Below, one piece after another: positions 54,024 through 64,000 of a stretch of DNA of 64,000 nucleotides (within the stretch, counting starts at the first letter, position 1; every line of letters starts with the position of its first letter). Source of the stretch: Branchinecta lynchi (lineage: Eukaryota; Arthropoda; Branchiopoda; Anostraca; Branchinectidae). The DNA is taken from assembly GCA_023053575.1 (NCBI GenBank), contig JAKZAP010000020.1:15433998-15497997 (forward strand). Reading direction: 5' to 3'. The notes beneath the pieces are model-generated. The model made no database searches and was not told the origin of the DNA. It saw only the letters and a list, made by a program, of their open reading frames with translations. The translations under genes and the position numbers were made by a program.

Positions 54024-55718
54024 AAACAAGAGCTGGAAGCTCATATGGCACTTGCAAGGCTGGGTCAGATAGAAGTGATGGTCAAATTTTTTTTTTTTTT
54101 TTTACCTTTCGTTTGAGATGCGCACTTTAAGGGTGCTAAAAATTAATTCCTAAGCAAAACCCTTGAGACAAAAAGGATTATGTGCTTATGGCGATTGTGA
54201 AAAAGTAAATTTTGTTAAAAGTATTTTTGTACTTTGCGGTTAAGATGAGTTCTTTAAGGGATGGTCGGATCGGAAAGTGACGATGTCTAACCCAATGATG
54301 TCAAGTTTCTAATGCTCCAGCATACTTTTATCGTACTAGCACATCTGGAAGTACCTTAACTCACGATTAACGGAATTCCGGACACCCCCTACAGCTCTAC
54401 CCCCCCCCCTCGGTAGCCGAATCCGGTACGATTCTGTCACTGATGCACCTAAGACTTGTGCCTGCACTTCCCACCAAGTTTCATCCTGATCGCTCCAGTC
54501 TATGCGTGTCACAAGATGTCCGGTGCTCCCCTCCGACCCCCCCCCCCCCTCCCCAGTCCATCGGATCCGGTCAGGACTTGAAATGGGACATGCTGAGACA
54601 TGAGGTCTTTTAAGATGTCAAGTTTCGTTAAGATCCGATAATCCATTCGATAGTTATGCATGCTACTACTTTCCGGATTCTGCCGTCTCCCCCTCCCCCC
54701 ACGATAGTCAGATCGGGAAAGCAACTATTTTAAAGTCAATCTGGTTGGGTCCCTGAGATCGTCCTAGCCCACCTGGAAGTACATTAACTACGGATCACCG
54801 GAATTCCGGACCCCCCTCCCACCTGCCCCCACAGGGTCCGAATCCGGTCCAGTCCTGTTAGTGATGTATCTAGAGCGTGTGCTTGTCCTTCGCACCAAGT
54901 TTCATCCCGATCGCTCCACTCTGAGAGTTTCATACGATTTCCGGTTCTCCCCTCCACCCCCCCCCCAGATTCGTCGGATGCAGTCCCGACTTGAAATGAG
55001 ACATCTGAGACACGAGATCTTTCCAGATATCAAGTTTCATTACGATCCGATCACCCGTTCGAATGTTATGCATGTCCCTATTTTCCGGATTCCGCCACCT
55101 CCCCTTCCCCCCACGATGGTCGGATCGGGCAAGTGACTATTTCCAAGTTAGTTTGGTCGAGTCCCTGATCTGCCTGCCAAGTCTTATCGTCCTAGCCCAC
55201 CTTGAAGTACATTAACTACAGATTGCCGGAATTCCGGAACCCCCCTCCAACTCCCCCCACAGTGTCCGAATACGGTCCAGTTCTGTCGGTGATGTATCTA
55301 GAGCTTGTGCTTGTTCTTACCACAAGTTTCATCCCGATCGCCCACTCTGAGAGTTTCACACGATTTCCGGCTCCCCCCTCCCCCCCCCCCCCCAGATTCA
55401 TCGGATCCTGTCCGGACTTTGAATGAGACATCTGAGACACGAGATCTTTCCAGATATTAAGTTTCATTATGATCCGATCACCCGTTCGAAAGTTATGAAT
55501 GTCCCTATTTTCCGGGTTCCACCACTTCCCCTCCCCCACAATGATCGGATCGGGCAAGTGAGTATTTCCAACTTAGTTTGGTCGGGTCCCTGATATGCCT
55601 GCCAGTTTTCATCGTCCTAGTATATCTAGAAGTACCCTAACTCGCAAACACCGGACTAACCGACCGACGGAAATGTGATCGGTATATGGCACTTGGCCGG
55701 AAGGCAAGTGCCATAAAA
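54024..55718 (+). mobile_element. Family B element, full length
   Basis: AACAAGAGCTGGAAGCTC-ATATGGCACTTGCAAGGC start, one 130-bp type repeat (54,110-54,260), long repeats with poly-C tracts (54,530-54,545, 54,955-54,965, 55,375-55,395), CGACCGACGG, and the hairpin CACTTGGCCGGAAGGCAAGTG at the end. Confidence 0.8.
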
Positions 55719-57040
55719 AGCAAGGCAAATTTGGCAAGGGTGCTTAGGAGGGATAAAGAAAAGAAAATGTATCAGAACGAATATTGTAAACTTGGGTTAG
55801 GATCAGTACGTCCAGGTTTTGAGACGGATAAGAAGATTATGCTTTTGCACCAGCTCCTCATCTTTCAAATGTCTACGTTTACGGTGCGCTTACGATGACG
55901 CTACGGTTAAAGCCAGGCTTCACCTTCAGCACAGCCAAGCCAGCCCTTCTAGACTTCACAGTAATGAGATAGAGTATCCCAGACGTTCCCTTTACATTTC
56001 TCTCACCTCCAAGTCACAACTGTCAATCACTCCTTTTTTTCTCGAATGTGTTGCCTCTTTGACACTACTCGATATCCGGAATCTGAGGTACAGCACCCCG
56101 GACATGGCTTTCCCCTTCCGGATCCACATCGACGAAAACGTTGTTAAAGTTATCCAGATGTCTGGAATCCGGAAGAAGAATTTGGCAGCAGATGCCTGGC
56201 TTGTAACATAAATAGGGGATTAATTCAGCAGAGGGAGCTGCAGAAATAGTTACCAAACTGAAAGACGAAAGCATGCGGGCAAATTACCCCTCTCCACACG
56301 GGAAATTAAGCCGCGTTCGATTCAACAATAGTTATTTATTATTGTCGACGACCAGCCCTTGATTCCGTTTTATTCAGCTACGACGTAGCGCTATTGTTGT
56401 TTTATTTAAAAGCTGTAGTCGTAGTTCTACAAACCGTCGGATAATATCCGAAATTCCCAACATTCGTTCTAGGACTCCGTCGAAGTTCTAACGATGATGA
56501 ACATGGTTGGTCTGTTGTCGTTCGATTCGCTCGACGAGAAATCAAACTTTCGTTGAGAATGACGTCAGCATCCGTGAAGAAAACGACTTGGGACAATTTT
56601 AGGATAATTAGGTGGATGCTGGGTGGATGACTGTTGGTGAATCGAACGTGGCTTTAGTGACGAAAAATATAGTTCCTCCAAAACTTTGTTGTTGGTTTTT
56701 TTCTACCCTGCCTTAGACAAAACTGTGTTTAATGAAGAATCTACCGTCCGAGCAGCAAATCACAAAGGCCAAGAAGGCTTTAAGAGAGAAGATTTTTAAA
56801 GGTGTTCTAAAGAAGGATGAGCTAAAATGGGAGATTTCTATTGTCCGATACTTATACAGGCATTACAAAATACTGAGCATTTTACGAACGTGATAGTGAA
56901 GAACTAAAAGATTTAACGAAGTAAGTTTTTACAGTAGAAATTTAGGGGCATGAAAGGTTGATGCGGAGGTTGAGAGGAACATCTTTTGTGGAAATTGACA
57001 ATCACGGTAAGGGAAAAATGGGACATCTTGGGGGACAAAT
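55719..57040. other. Mostly unassigned
   Basis: The frame 55,819-56,211 (130 codons) has no recognised motif; its last third (DMAFPFRIHIDENVVKVIQM) reads protein-like but is overlapped by an equally open minus frame. The small frame at 56,732 is listed separately. Confidence 0.3.
56732..56893 (+). CDS. Small 53-codon open frame, basic helix-like
   Basis: ATG-initiated: MKNLPSEQQITKAKKALREK followed by IFKGVLKKDELKWEISIVRY to a TGA. Lys-rich and amphipathic. It could be an exon or chance. No family recognised, no splice signals evaluated as strong. Confidence 0.2.
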   Translation: MKNLPSEQQITKAKKALREKIFKGVLKKDELKWEISIVRYLYRHYKILSILRT

Positions 57041-57059
57041 TTGGGAACTGAAGACTATT

Positions 57060-57270
57060 GGTGCATTTACACACTGCGAAAATCCGAGCGTATTTGAAAT
57101 CCGAGCGTATTTTATGCAAGTATTTGGGCTTGAAAAGAGCTCTTGCAGTACTGACGTATTTGAGAAATCAGTCCCTTTTGTATCCTAATACGTGAATATT
57201 GCCAGAAATCTTTTCAAGCTCAAATACGTGCGCAGGATACGCTCGGATTTTACGCAGTGTGTAAATCCAC
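57060..57270. mobile_element. Foldback element
   Basis: Left arm GTGCATTTACACACTGCG, AAAATCCGAGCGTAT, GCTTGAAAAGA; right arm 57,207-57,270 is complementary, ending GCAGTGTGTAAATCCACC. The central gap is about 70 bp. Frames across it are shadows. Confidence 0.6.
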
Positions 57271-57580
57271 CACATTTCCTGGAATGCTGCACGGAGAGTA
57301 GATCTTCTTAGGTTTTCCCCAGCTTTCTTCTGGTGAATCTGTAAATTATATTTTTCTGGATTCGGATATGCATTATAAATGTAAAAGACAGGTTTCACAT
57401 CACAGATTTATCCAGACATCAGTTTAGTCGATGTGTGAATCCAGAAGATGAAACTAGCACAAATACGTCGGGGAGTCGGAGATGTTGGCACCCCAGACTA
57501 CAGAATCTGGAAGGGTGTCATTTGAGAGACATAATAAATGTGCAAATGAATGGGGGAGGAGAAAAGGGAATAGTGCTTGC

Positions 57581-58695
57581 CAGAGGCGTCACTAACCAAA
57601 ACTCAAGGGGGCGTTGGGTGGATGGGCGCCTACTGCAAGCATTGAAGACTTAAGATTAGAAGCCTGGTTGTAACTCCGAGCTCAGAAGCGGTCTGAAAGG
57701 CTTGGGTGTGGGAGGTGAGTATCTTAAAATATACGACTGGCAGACAGAAGGCCTAAGAGTCATACCAGTTGGAAACAATATTCAAGAAACACAGCACTAT
57801 ATCCGCAAAACTGTCTATCAGACAGACTGAAAATGAGAGCCGCCGGCGAAATTTTTGAAGTAGGCCATGACTTTTTTCGCTCAAAACGCTACTTCTCCGC
57901 AACAAAGTCTATATATCTTTTAATGCGGCCCAAGCCAATTCCAAGCCTAAAATTCGAATGAAATGACGCGACTTTCCAGTAAATAAAGCCTACTACGAAA
58001 GGCGCCACAGTCACATTCTGTGGAATCCTGTATGACCAGAACGCCTTTTCGGATCCCAAATGAAGGTAACGGCCACTTAGCAGGATCTGCCCGTCTGTTT
58101 TTGTTCACGACGAATTAAGAAAAATGTGAGACATTTAGTTGGAAGTTGGATAGTGCTTCAGTTCGAGCCTTTCCAAAAAAGAAGTACTGATCATCTAGAA
58201 AAATAAATTGAAATGGAGTTGGAATTTAGAGTTAAACATAAAATAAAAATCAATTGACGAGTTGCAATAGTCAAACCCGTCATTAAATCTTCTTTCATTG
58301 ATCATGAAACCGTTTTAGTTTTAAAGGTCGGACTGGAGAAGAATTCTTATCATGAAATAGTTTTCTAATAAAACCTCTGAACGACAAGAAATATCCTACC
58401 TCTCGAAACATGTGATTGAGAATGCATTAAGTTTCAAACGCTCGAGAACCCAGAACAGCCGACGCCTTGGTAACTAGCCTTACTGACTTTTCCGAGCCTA
58501 CTGCAAGCCCCCCATTTAACTTTTCTGGGTGAGCGACCAGTTGTGTTGAATTTTCATGGTCGAGCGCTCTGCGAGCGCCCGTTTTAGCTAAATTTATGTG
58601 GTCGAGCGCTCTGTGAGCGCCCGTTTTAGCTTTTTTCTTTCTTTGAGGGGGGTGGTACCCACCCCCTCCCCACACACCCCATAGCGACGCCCCTG
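57581..58695 (+). mobile_element. hAT-like element with perfect 8-bp duplication
   Basis: 1,115 bp from CAGAGGCGTCACTA to TAGCGACGCCCCTG, flanked by identical GTGCTTGC (57,573-57,580 and 58,696-58,703). A GGGGGGTGGTACCCACCCCC hairpin lies just inside the right end. The interior includes sequence related to the 3,140-3,780 repeat. No transposase frame, so non-autonomous. Confidence 0.85.
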
Positions 58696-58717
58696 GTGCT
58701 TGCCAGTTGCGACAGAG

Positions 58718-59010
58718 AGCGTGTTCCACCCTTCTACAAATAGTAACTATTAGTTACTATTTCCGTTCCAACCTCACCAAAAGTTACTACGCTGACCGTT
58801 CCAACCTTCTCGAAATAGTAACTATTTGCTTACCACGCTCGGGAGCATAGTTAGCGTAGTAACTACGGATCTCTGTAACGTGATAGGTCGGATTCACCCT
58901 TGGCATGATATTCTGCTGGAAAATAGAAAAGTCGTTCCAGCCTTGACGGCGAAAAGCCAGAATTCGTGACGTCATGCGTAGTAACTACGGTAAGTAGGAT
59001 GGAACACGCT
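58718..59010 (+). mobile_element. MITE family F, copy 2
   Basis: 293 bp with inverted ends AGCGTGTTCCACC and GGATGGAACACGCT, flanked by CAGAG on both sides (58,713-58,717 and 59,011-59,015). Repeated TAGTAACTAC palindromes lie inside. It sits 23 bp from the hAT-like element. Confidence 0.8.
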
Positions 59011-59342
59011 CAGAGAGATATACAGAGGGAGCATCTAGAAAATGCTCGAGAATAGAGAAATCAGCTACCATGATTTTCATGAAATCCGGAAGGGTTGGCT
59101 TGAATGTGCTGCAGCTACAGATATTTGGACGTCTGGAAGGTAAAGCTTGGCTTAAATAAAACCTTCTCTAAAACCTAGACTTAGCTCCACCACCCTATAG
59201 CAACCCGCTGCTTTAGAGGCTACGATCCAGGCTGCCAAACCTACCATTTTCCTTCTAAAACACCCCCATGTCTTTGTTTTATACTAGGGAATAGACATAG
59301 AATAGGAATCTCAAGTACTCTCTCGAAAAACCGGGAAAGATC
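59011..59342. other. No feature recognised
   Basis: Nothing supported. Confidence 0.3.
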
Positions 59343-59900
59343 TTGATCTACAGATCCGCTGAAAGGGCTTTGTTTTCTTTTCCCATAATAAGTTCAAGAA
59401 GCAAGGGGAATTTGAAAGAACGGGACAACATCCCAGGGAACTATTTAAGGAAAATGTCAGAGGATCGCAAATTTGGAGAGCCGAAAACACAGAGAAAACT
59501 TTCGAGTCGGGTTCATAATCTGAAGTTTGGGAAGCATTCTTGTTTTCGAGGAAGTTCACGAAGAACGTTTTCGAACCGGTTTTTGATCCAAAGATAAACT
59601 GATGAAATTTTCTGGATCGCGAAGTTTGGTTTTCATACTCTTACGGTCGGAGAAGCTTCGGTAAACCAAGAACTGTTTGAACTCACAAATGAAATATTAG
59701 TAGTTGGTGGTGCTAAACGTACAAATGAGCAGAGGTTTGTTCAATCTATATTGTCGGCCTTTCTTAGCAAAAGCCCTCCCCAGGCTGGAGCAAAAAAGAA
59801 ATCTTCTCAGGCAATAATTTCTACCCGCGAGTGCCAGATAGTTGTCGGTCTTTTGTCCACATTGTTAATATGTTTTTCAATCGGTTCTTTACAACTTTAA
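59343..59900 (+). pseudogene. Open frame of about 185 codons with one stop, unknown
   Basis: The frame opens at 59,343 and runs 84 codons to a single TAA at 59,595-59,597. It then continues in the same phase for 100 codons without an ATG (reading TDEIFWIAKFGFHTLTVGEA, then ELFELTNEILVVGGAKRTNE and FVQSILSAFLSKSPPQAG) to a stop at 59,898. The second half has a credible globular-protein composition, followed by a Lys/Ser-rich and then hydrophobic tail. It may be a pseudogene, a retrotransposon relic, or two exon pieces. I do not recognise a family. Confidence 0.3.
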
Positions 59901-60306
59901 GTGGACTGTCTTCTAAAACAGTTTTAAGTATCAGACACAGTTCGTGACCAAGATACATTTTTCCGAGATTTTTCCGAAGGCTGTGGCCTTGGTTAAGCGC
60001 GCCAACCAACATACTCTGGTTCAGGGTAACCAGTGTTTTCGCGACTTTCGATTATAATGAACCGGCAATTTGGGTCGACCAGAATTTGGTTCGGCAATCG
60101 GTTCCGGTTTCGGTCAGGAAATTTCGGAACGGATATCGTTACCGTTCACAATTCTTGGATACGATTCAGCTTCATCGTTATCAGCTAGAAAGTAAAAACA
60201 ATGGCGGAGCAGCAAATAGAAAAATCTACTAAAATTAAAATAAGAACTTATTATAAAAATATAACTTAAACTCTTTACTGATTCTTAATTTTAATTTTAT
60301 ATTTTC
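59901..60306. other. No feature recognised
   Basis: AT-rich; a few GGTTCGG-type motifs near 60,060-60,120. No gene seen. Confidence 0.3.
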
Positions 60307-60341
60307 ATTCAAACAATGTTTGCAACGGATACATCAGCTAT

Positions 60342-60401
60342 GATTTTTCATCAGCGATATTTCGGCCCTTCTTGGCAAGGGTCCTCGTCAGGCTGTCAAT
60401 C
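60342..60401 (-). ncRNA. Candidate hammerhead ribozyme, intact core
   Basis: GATT-GA-CAGC, CTGACGA, GG-A-CCCTT/AAGGG-CC, GAAA, TA, TC, GCTG-ATGAAA-AATC all present. The opposite arm (60,551-60,610, plus) differs at one key place: GGTG instead of GCTG in stem I. Confidence 0.65.
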
Positions 60402-60550
60402 TTCTGGTTCAACTTCTGGGAAGGAAACAAACCTGTAATAATGTTACAGGTTACTGTAATTATGTTACAGCCATTATTACAACCTGTAATAATGTTACAG
60501 GTTACTGTAATTATTACAGGTTTGTTTCCTTCCCAGAAGTTGAACCAGAA

Positions 60551-60610
60551 GATTGACAGCCTGACGAGGACCCTTGCCAAGAAGGGCCGAAATATCGGTG
60601 ATGAAAAATC
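60551..60610 (+). ncRNA. Hammerhead-like unit with stem I mismatch
   Basis: As the minus-strand partner, but the second stem I return base is G (GGTG), so one of four inner stem I pairs is lost. Confidence 0.5.
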
Positions 60611-60819
60611 ATAGCTGAAGTATCCGTTGCAAACATTGTTTGAATAAATGTTTCAAAGTCAGCTTGGGCTCAAAGAATATTTATTTATATTTTCAATTTT
60701 AAACTGAAACTTTAATTTTGATTTCATTTTTTAATTTTCGTTTTCGAATTTTAACTTTAATTTCTTAACTTTATAATTTTATTTTTGAATTTCTATTTCA
60801 ATTTTTTACTCTTTTTTTT

Positions 60820-61020
60820 ACAGTGCAAAACAGACACGTCAGTTTCGGCCTTTCTTGGCAGGGATCCTATTTTCATAAGTTTCGTTTTTCCAACTTAGCG
60901 GCTTTGACCCTGAATAGGACCCTTGTCAGAAGGGCATGAAATACGATGATAAAATTCAGCTGACGCATCCGTTTTGCACTGTCAAATATGATTCGCAGTC
61001 AGCTTGGGCGGAAGGAAACT
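60820..61020. mobile_element. Older palindromic hammerhead subfamily, copy 2
   Basis: Arms ACAGTGCAAAACAGACACG and GCATCCGTTTTGCACTGT, with decayed units (GGACCCTTGTCAGAAGGGC, GAAATAC). The tail TATGATTCGCAGTCAGCTTG matches the 36.6-kb copy. Confidence 0.6.
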
Positions 61021-61690
61021 TAATTTTAAATTTTTAGTTTTGGTTTTAATTTTAAATTTTCATTTTCAATTTATAATTACAATGTTTCGGTTTTACTTTG
61101 ACTTTTAAGTTTTTTAGTATTTTAATATTATTTCAATTATTTTTTATTTTTATTACAGATATAGCCTACCCCTTCACACACAACCCAGTTAGCTGCTGAT
61201 ATAGCTGCAGCTGCAGTTGCAAGTTCTTCCTCGTTGTGCCCTTTTTTTACTTCGGTGTTTAATGCTGAACCGTAGTGTGTGTTTGTCATTTATGTGTTCG
61301 TTATTTATATTTTGTAAGAAACTGAATTTAGTTATGCTATGATAGTTTATAAATGTACCTCTCTCTCTCTCAAATTCTTCCTCCATCTTTTGTTATCAAA
61401 TATCTTCCTTCATTAGGCTACGTCATTGTCTTCGAATTTCGAACGTGTTTTTGCGTAATTTCCAACGTTTTGGGAGGACCTATTTTTTGTCACGATGAAA
61501 AGTGTTTTTTTGACAATCGGTGTCCACTGAACACCGCTTGTCGCCGAAACAAACCTTAAAAAAAACTATACACTCCAATATCCCGTCTCCAAAAATAAAC
61601 AAAACCAAACAAGTAAATAAAATATAGATGATAAAATAAACATAACGGAATCTGGACCAGCCTGAGAAAGACTCGAATCAATAAAACAAC
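61021..61690. other. No gene recognised
   Basis: AT-rich, with long runs of TTTTAATTTT. A (CT)n run at 61,358-61,370 follows TTTATAAATGTACCT and might be another LINE tail. The minus 65-codon frame here has no motif. Confidence 0.35.
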
Positions 61691-61808
61691 AATCTTGTCT
61701 TTATTGAGATAAGAGTATCCCTAATTTGGATTAATTTTATCCCAATAGAGATAAGATTAATCCCAGTAGCAAATACTGCATCCTTATTCGGAGAAACTTT
61801 TTACAGTG
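61691..61808 (-). mobile_element. MITE family E, truncated copy
   Basis: The inverse of 7,561-7,680 with few changes, ending CTTTTTACAGTG at 61,808. The distal arm after GACAAGATT is missing. Confidence 0.7.
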
Positions 61809-62812
61809 AAGGCTTTTCTTGCTCGCCATGGGGGTCAACTCAAATCTGACAAACAAACTCTCGAAGTGACTTTCAAGAAATTTAATGGGAAACTCAAGTT
61901 TTATCGCAAATTAAAGTCAAACTAATAAATCGAGCTATCTGTCAAGGATATGACATAAAACTGAGGATCCTTCCTCCGGAGACGTTTTCGTCGAGGTGGA
62001 TCCATAGGGTGAAACTGGTGCGTTTCCGGCGTGGAAAATAATTTACAGACTTAGACAAGGACGATGAGAACTACGAATAAAATCAAACTCAAGGCAAAAG
62101 GGGGACAAAGGAGAGAAATCTAAGTTTATTCCTTCGTGCGACCTAGGATCTTCACTCTGGACTCCATGACGTTGGAACCGTTGCGACCAAAATCGATGAA
62201 ATGCAATACGCGAAAAGTATGAATTCTCGGAAAAGAGCTTTGACATGAGCTTACAGAGAGGACCTTCTTGGAGCGTGGGAGCTTAACCATGAGTGAAGAG
62301 CATGAAAGAACGGAACTTTCCCTTTTCAAAGTTTGGAACGAACTGAACGCGAATCGCTCAAATGAGAGTACAACCCACGGTCGAAAATAATTGAGCTTCA
62401 AAACACAGACCTGCTTCTAGACATAACTTTTATGGCAGACTAAGCAGAGCAAAATAACTCTTACTCTAGAGAGTAATGCGAAGACCTATCCTTCCCATGC
62501 ATCAAAAATGGGCCCCCGTCGCAGAGTCGCCCAGCTCGCTTCGCTAGAGAAGCTTCAGCAAACTGTTCGTGTGTGCAGTGGCGGACGTAGAAAATTCTAG
62601 CAAGGCTAAGATGCGGTGCAAACATCAAGGAACAGATCAGAGCCAGCGCTCGTTAACGACTGGTTGAGTTTCAGTAAGGATGTTCGTGTCCTCTAGTGGA
62701 GCTAGTGTCGCTGCGACTTGACTCTGTGTCACTTTTTCAAAGTTCGCACATTACTCACTATAGTTATTTTGCTGTGATACTAAGAGACTTTCAGATTTTG
62801 ACTGCATATTAA
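61809..62812. other. No gene; possible hAT end
   Basis: CAGTGGCGGACGTAG at 62,576 looks like a hAT terminal repeat, but no partner is visible. Frames at 62,043-62,401 have no motif. Confidence 0.35.
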
Positions 62813-63178
62813 TTTAAAGGACCCGTCGTACCTGTAACTTCCAGTGCAACCTACTTCCATAACTGGTCCATAACTGGTCTGGGAGAAGGCATTAAATAAT
62901 CTTACACCCGGAGAGCCACATTTCATATGTTACATTCCTAACCAGCTAAACACACCTCACTAATCTTTGCACTTGCCAGGATTCACTAGTTTCCATGCGC
63001 ATTACTCTCCCGACGATTGTTTGATTATCATGCTTTTAACACGGAAAACCATCTGAATTTTGCAGAGTTTTTGTTAGAAGTCAAAGGGTCTGGGAGAAGG
63101 CGTCAAACGAACAGACCGTGGATAATTTGTTGAAAGCAAATTATTAGTTTTACAGTATTCAAATAGTTTTGAATATTG
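62813..63178 (-). mobile_element. Family C element, one end preserved
   Basis: TTAA-AGGACCCGTCGTACC start, then GTGCAACCTACTTCCATAAC and other C blocks, diverged. The far end stops near TTACAGTATTCAAATAG without the terminal repeat. Confidence 0.6.
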
Positions 63179-64000
63179 GAACATACACAGTAAGTAGGGC
63201 AAGGTGTGCTTTAAAGCAAAGGGGGACAGGCATTAATGTCCGCTTAAAACAAACAGTTGGGCTTATACCAGTCAGCGCTCCAAGCGAATTAGTTTCAGGT
63301 TGTCCCCCTCGCCTCATTATTAGCATCCAATCCAATCACACAGATACAGTAAAATATATCAACAAATTAATGAAAAAAAGAGAAGCTTTCACTTTTAATA
63401 TTTCTCTCATCGTTAAGGAGCTTCGCTCCTTTTTTCTTCTCAAGGAATATAACTATACATAGATCCTAGCTCCATTTCTTTAAAGGACCCGTCTTGCTTA
63501 TTCTGCCTTTTATAATATACTTAGCTCCCGTATGGAATTATAAGCTTCTAAAATCCCCACCTTTCTCCATTGTTTCGTTTCGTAATTACGAGTTTTTAGC
63601 GCTTTTTCGGCCTTTCCGAGTTTTCCCGTCACCCAACGAAAAGTTTGTCGTAATCTTCAATGTACGCTGACAACTCTTTCACATATAAGTATGTGATACA
63701 CCCCTATTTATTACTTCTTTTATTTGCTTAGTTTTCCCACTTCTTAACCAAGGCACGGTTCAATTTTCAGATATTTTGCGCCCAGCCGCCGCGTCGGAGA
63801 GCAGGAAGGCTGGATATACTCGACAGGCGCTAACAAGAGAATTGCTAGTTTTGGGTGGGAAGTAATGGTATTTCCAAAAGAGTTTTTTCTGATTCATTTC
63901 ATAGGGAAAAAATCGTTTCTGGTAAGAGTTGTGCTTTAAAGTTTAACCCAAAAGGGCTGGTACTGGACAATCTAATTAACCATCACATATTCACTTAAAT
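63179..64000. other. No gene; stray C end
   Basis: TTAA-AGGACCCGTCTTGC at 63,480-63,497 is an isolated family C end. The frame 63,169-63,462 has no motif. Nothing else recognised up to the window end. Confidence 0.35.

Larger units (their letters stand above)
60307..60683. mobile_element. Palindromic hammerhead element, copy 5
   Basis: 377 bp flanked by TTTATATTTTC (60,296-60,306 and 60,684-60,694). Left arm inverted, right arm longer and direct, as in the 27.4-kb copy. The centre holds alternating CCTGTAATAATGTTACAGG palindromes. The two 80-codon frames across it (60,338-60,580 minus, 60,372-60,614 plus) are mirror products of the palindrome, not genes. Confidence 0.8.

Noticed and set aside
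56958..57188. 76-codon frame
   Set aside because: Half of it lies in one arm of the foldback at 57,060-57,270.
60338..60614. Two 80-codon frames with nearly identical proteins on opposite strands
   Set aside because: They are mirror readings of the palindromic hammerhead element, not a duplicated gene.
62576..62595. Complete hAT element starting CAGTGGCGGACG
   Set aside because: The start looks right, but no inverted partner end or 8-bp duplication is visible before the window ends.

Overview
This is eukaryotic, almost certainly invertebrate animal, genomic DNA (an arthropod is my weak guess; the sequence alone does not fix the species). It is AT-rich and has no operons or long intact host genes. 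Nearly everything recognisable is a mobile element or a repeat. The open reading frames are mostly repeats read in chance frames, apart from decayed retrotransposon coding regions and a few exon-like pieces. I found no convincing rRNA, tRNA or CRISPR array.

Two families dominate. Family A (copies near 2.2, 4.8, 12.2, 14.1, 17.0, 20.7, 25.2, 30.9, 32.5 and 42.3 kb) and family B (18.2, 21.4, 26.7, 50.2, 51.7 and 54.0 kb) share one plan: an AACAAGA start, tandem sub-repeats (about 137 bp in A, about 281 bp in B), a (GACG)n-like stretch near the far end, and a closing hairpin followed by A residues. They look like one group of non-autonomous, probably Helitron/Helentron-type (DINE-1-like) elements. 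Smaller DNA elements lie between and inside them: TTAA-flanked family C, hAT-like elements with CAGRGGCGTC ends and 8-bp target duplications, and several MITE families (D, E, F, G and foldbacks).

The most interesting system is a family of small palindromic elements (5.8, 27.4 and 60.3 kb, single-arm copies at 12.0 and 50.0 kb, an arm-less relic at 22.7 kb, and an older subfamily at 36.6 and 60.8 kb). Each arm carries what folds on paper as a minimal type I hammerhead ribozyme: CTGACGA, a stem II hairpin, GAAA, a very short stem III, a TATC cleavage triplet, and a stem I with an internal loop. The best copies have 11-12 bp target-site duplications. This fits Penelope-like elements or animal retrozymes, but the head-to-head arrangement is unusual.

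Non-LTR retrotransposon (LINE) pieces occur at 6.4, 19.1-20.0, 41.0, 45.9 and 46.3-49.3 kb, with several 3' tails elsewhere. At 46.3-49.3 kb one LINE has a second LINE inserted in its reverse transcriptase, with a 5-bp duplication; removing the insert restores the frame exactly. A retropepsin fragment of Ty3/gypsy type lies at 49.4 kb. Exon-like frames of unknown function are at 34.2, 37.3 (inside a hAT element), 46.5, 53.5, 56.7 and 59.3-59.9 kb.

The nesting gives a relative history: family A inserted into an older hammerhead relic (25.2 kb), younger hammerhead elements inserted into A (5.8 and 12.0 kb) and into B (22.7 and 27.4 kb), a LINE and a hAT element inserted into B, and a 3-kb hAT element inserted into MITE D.
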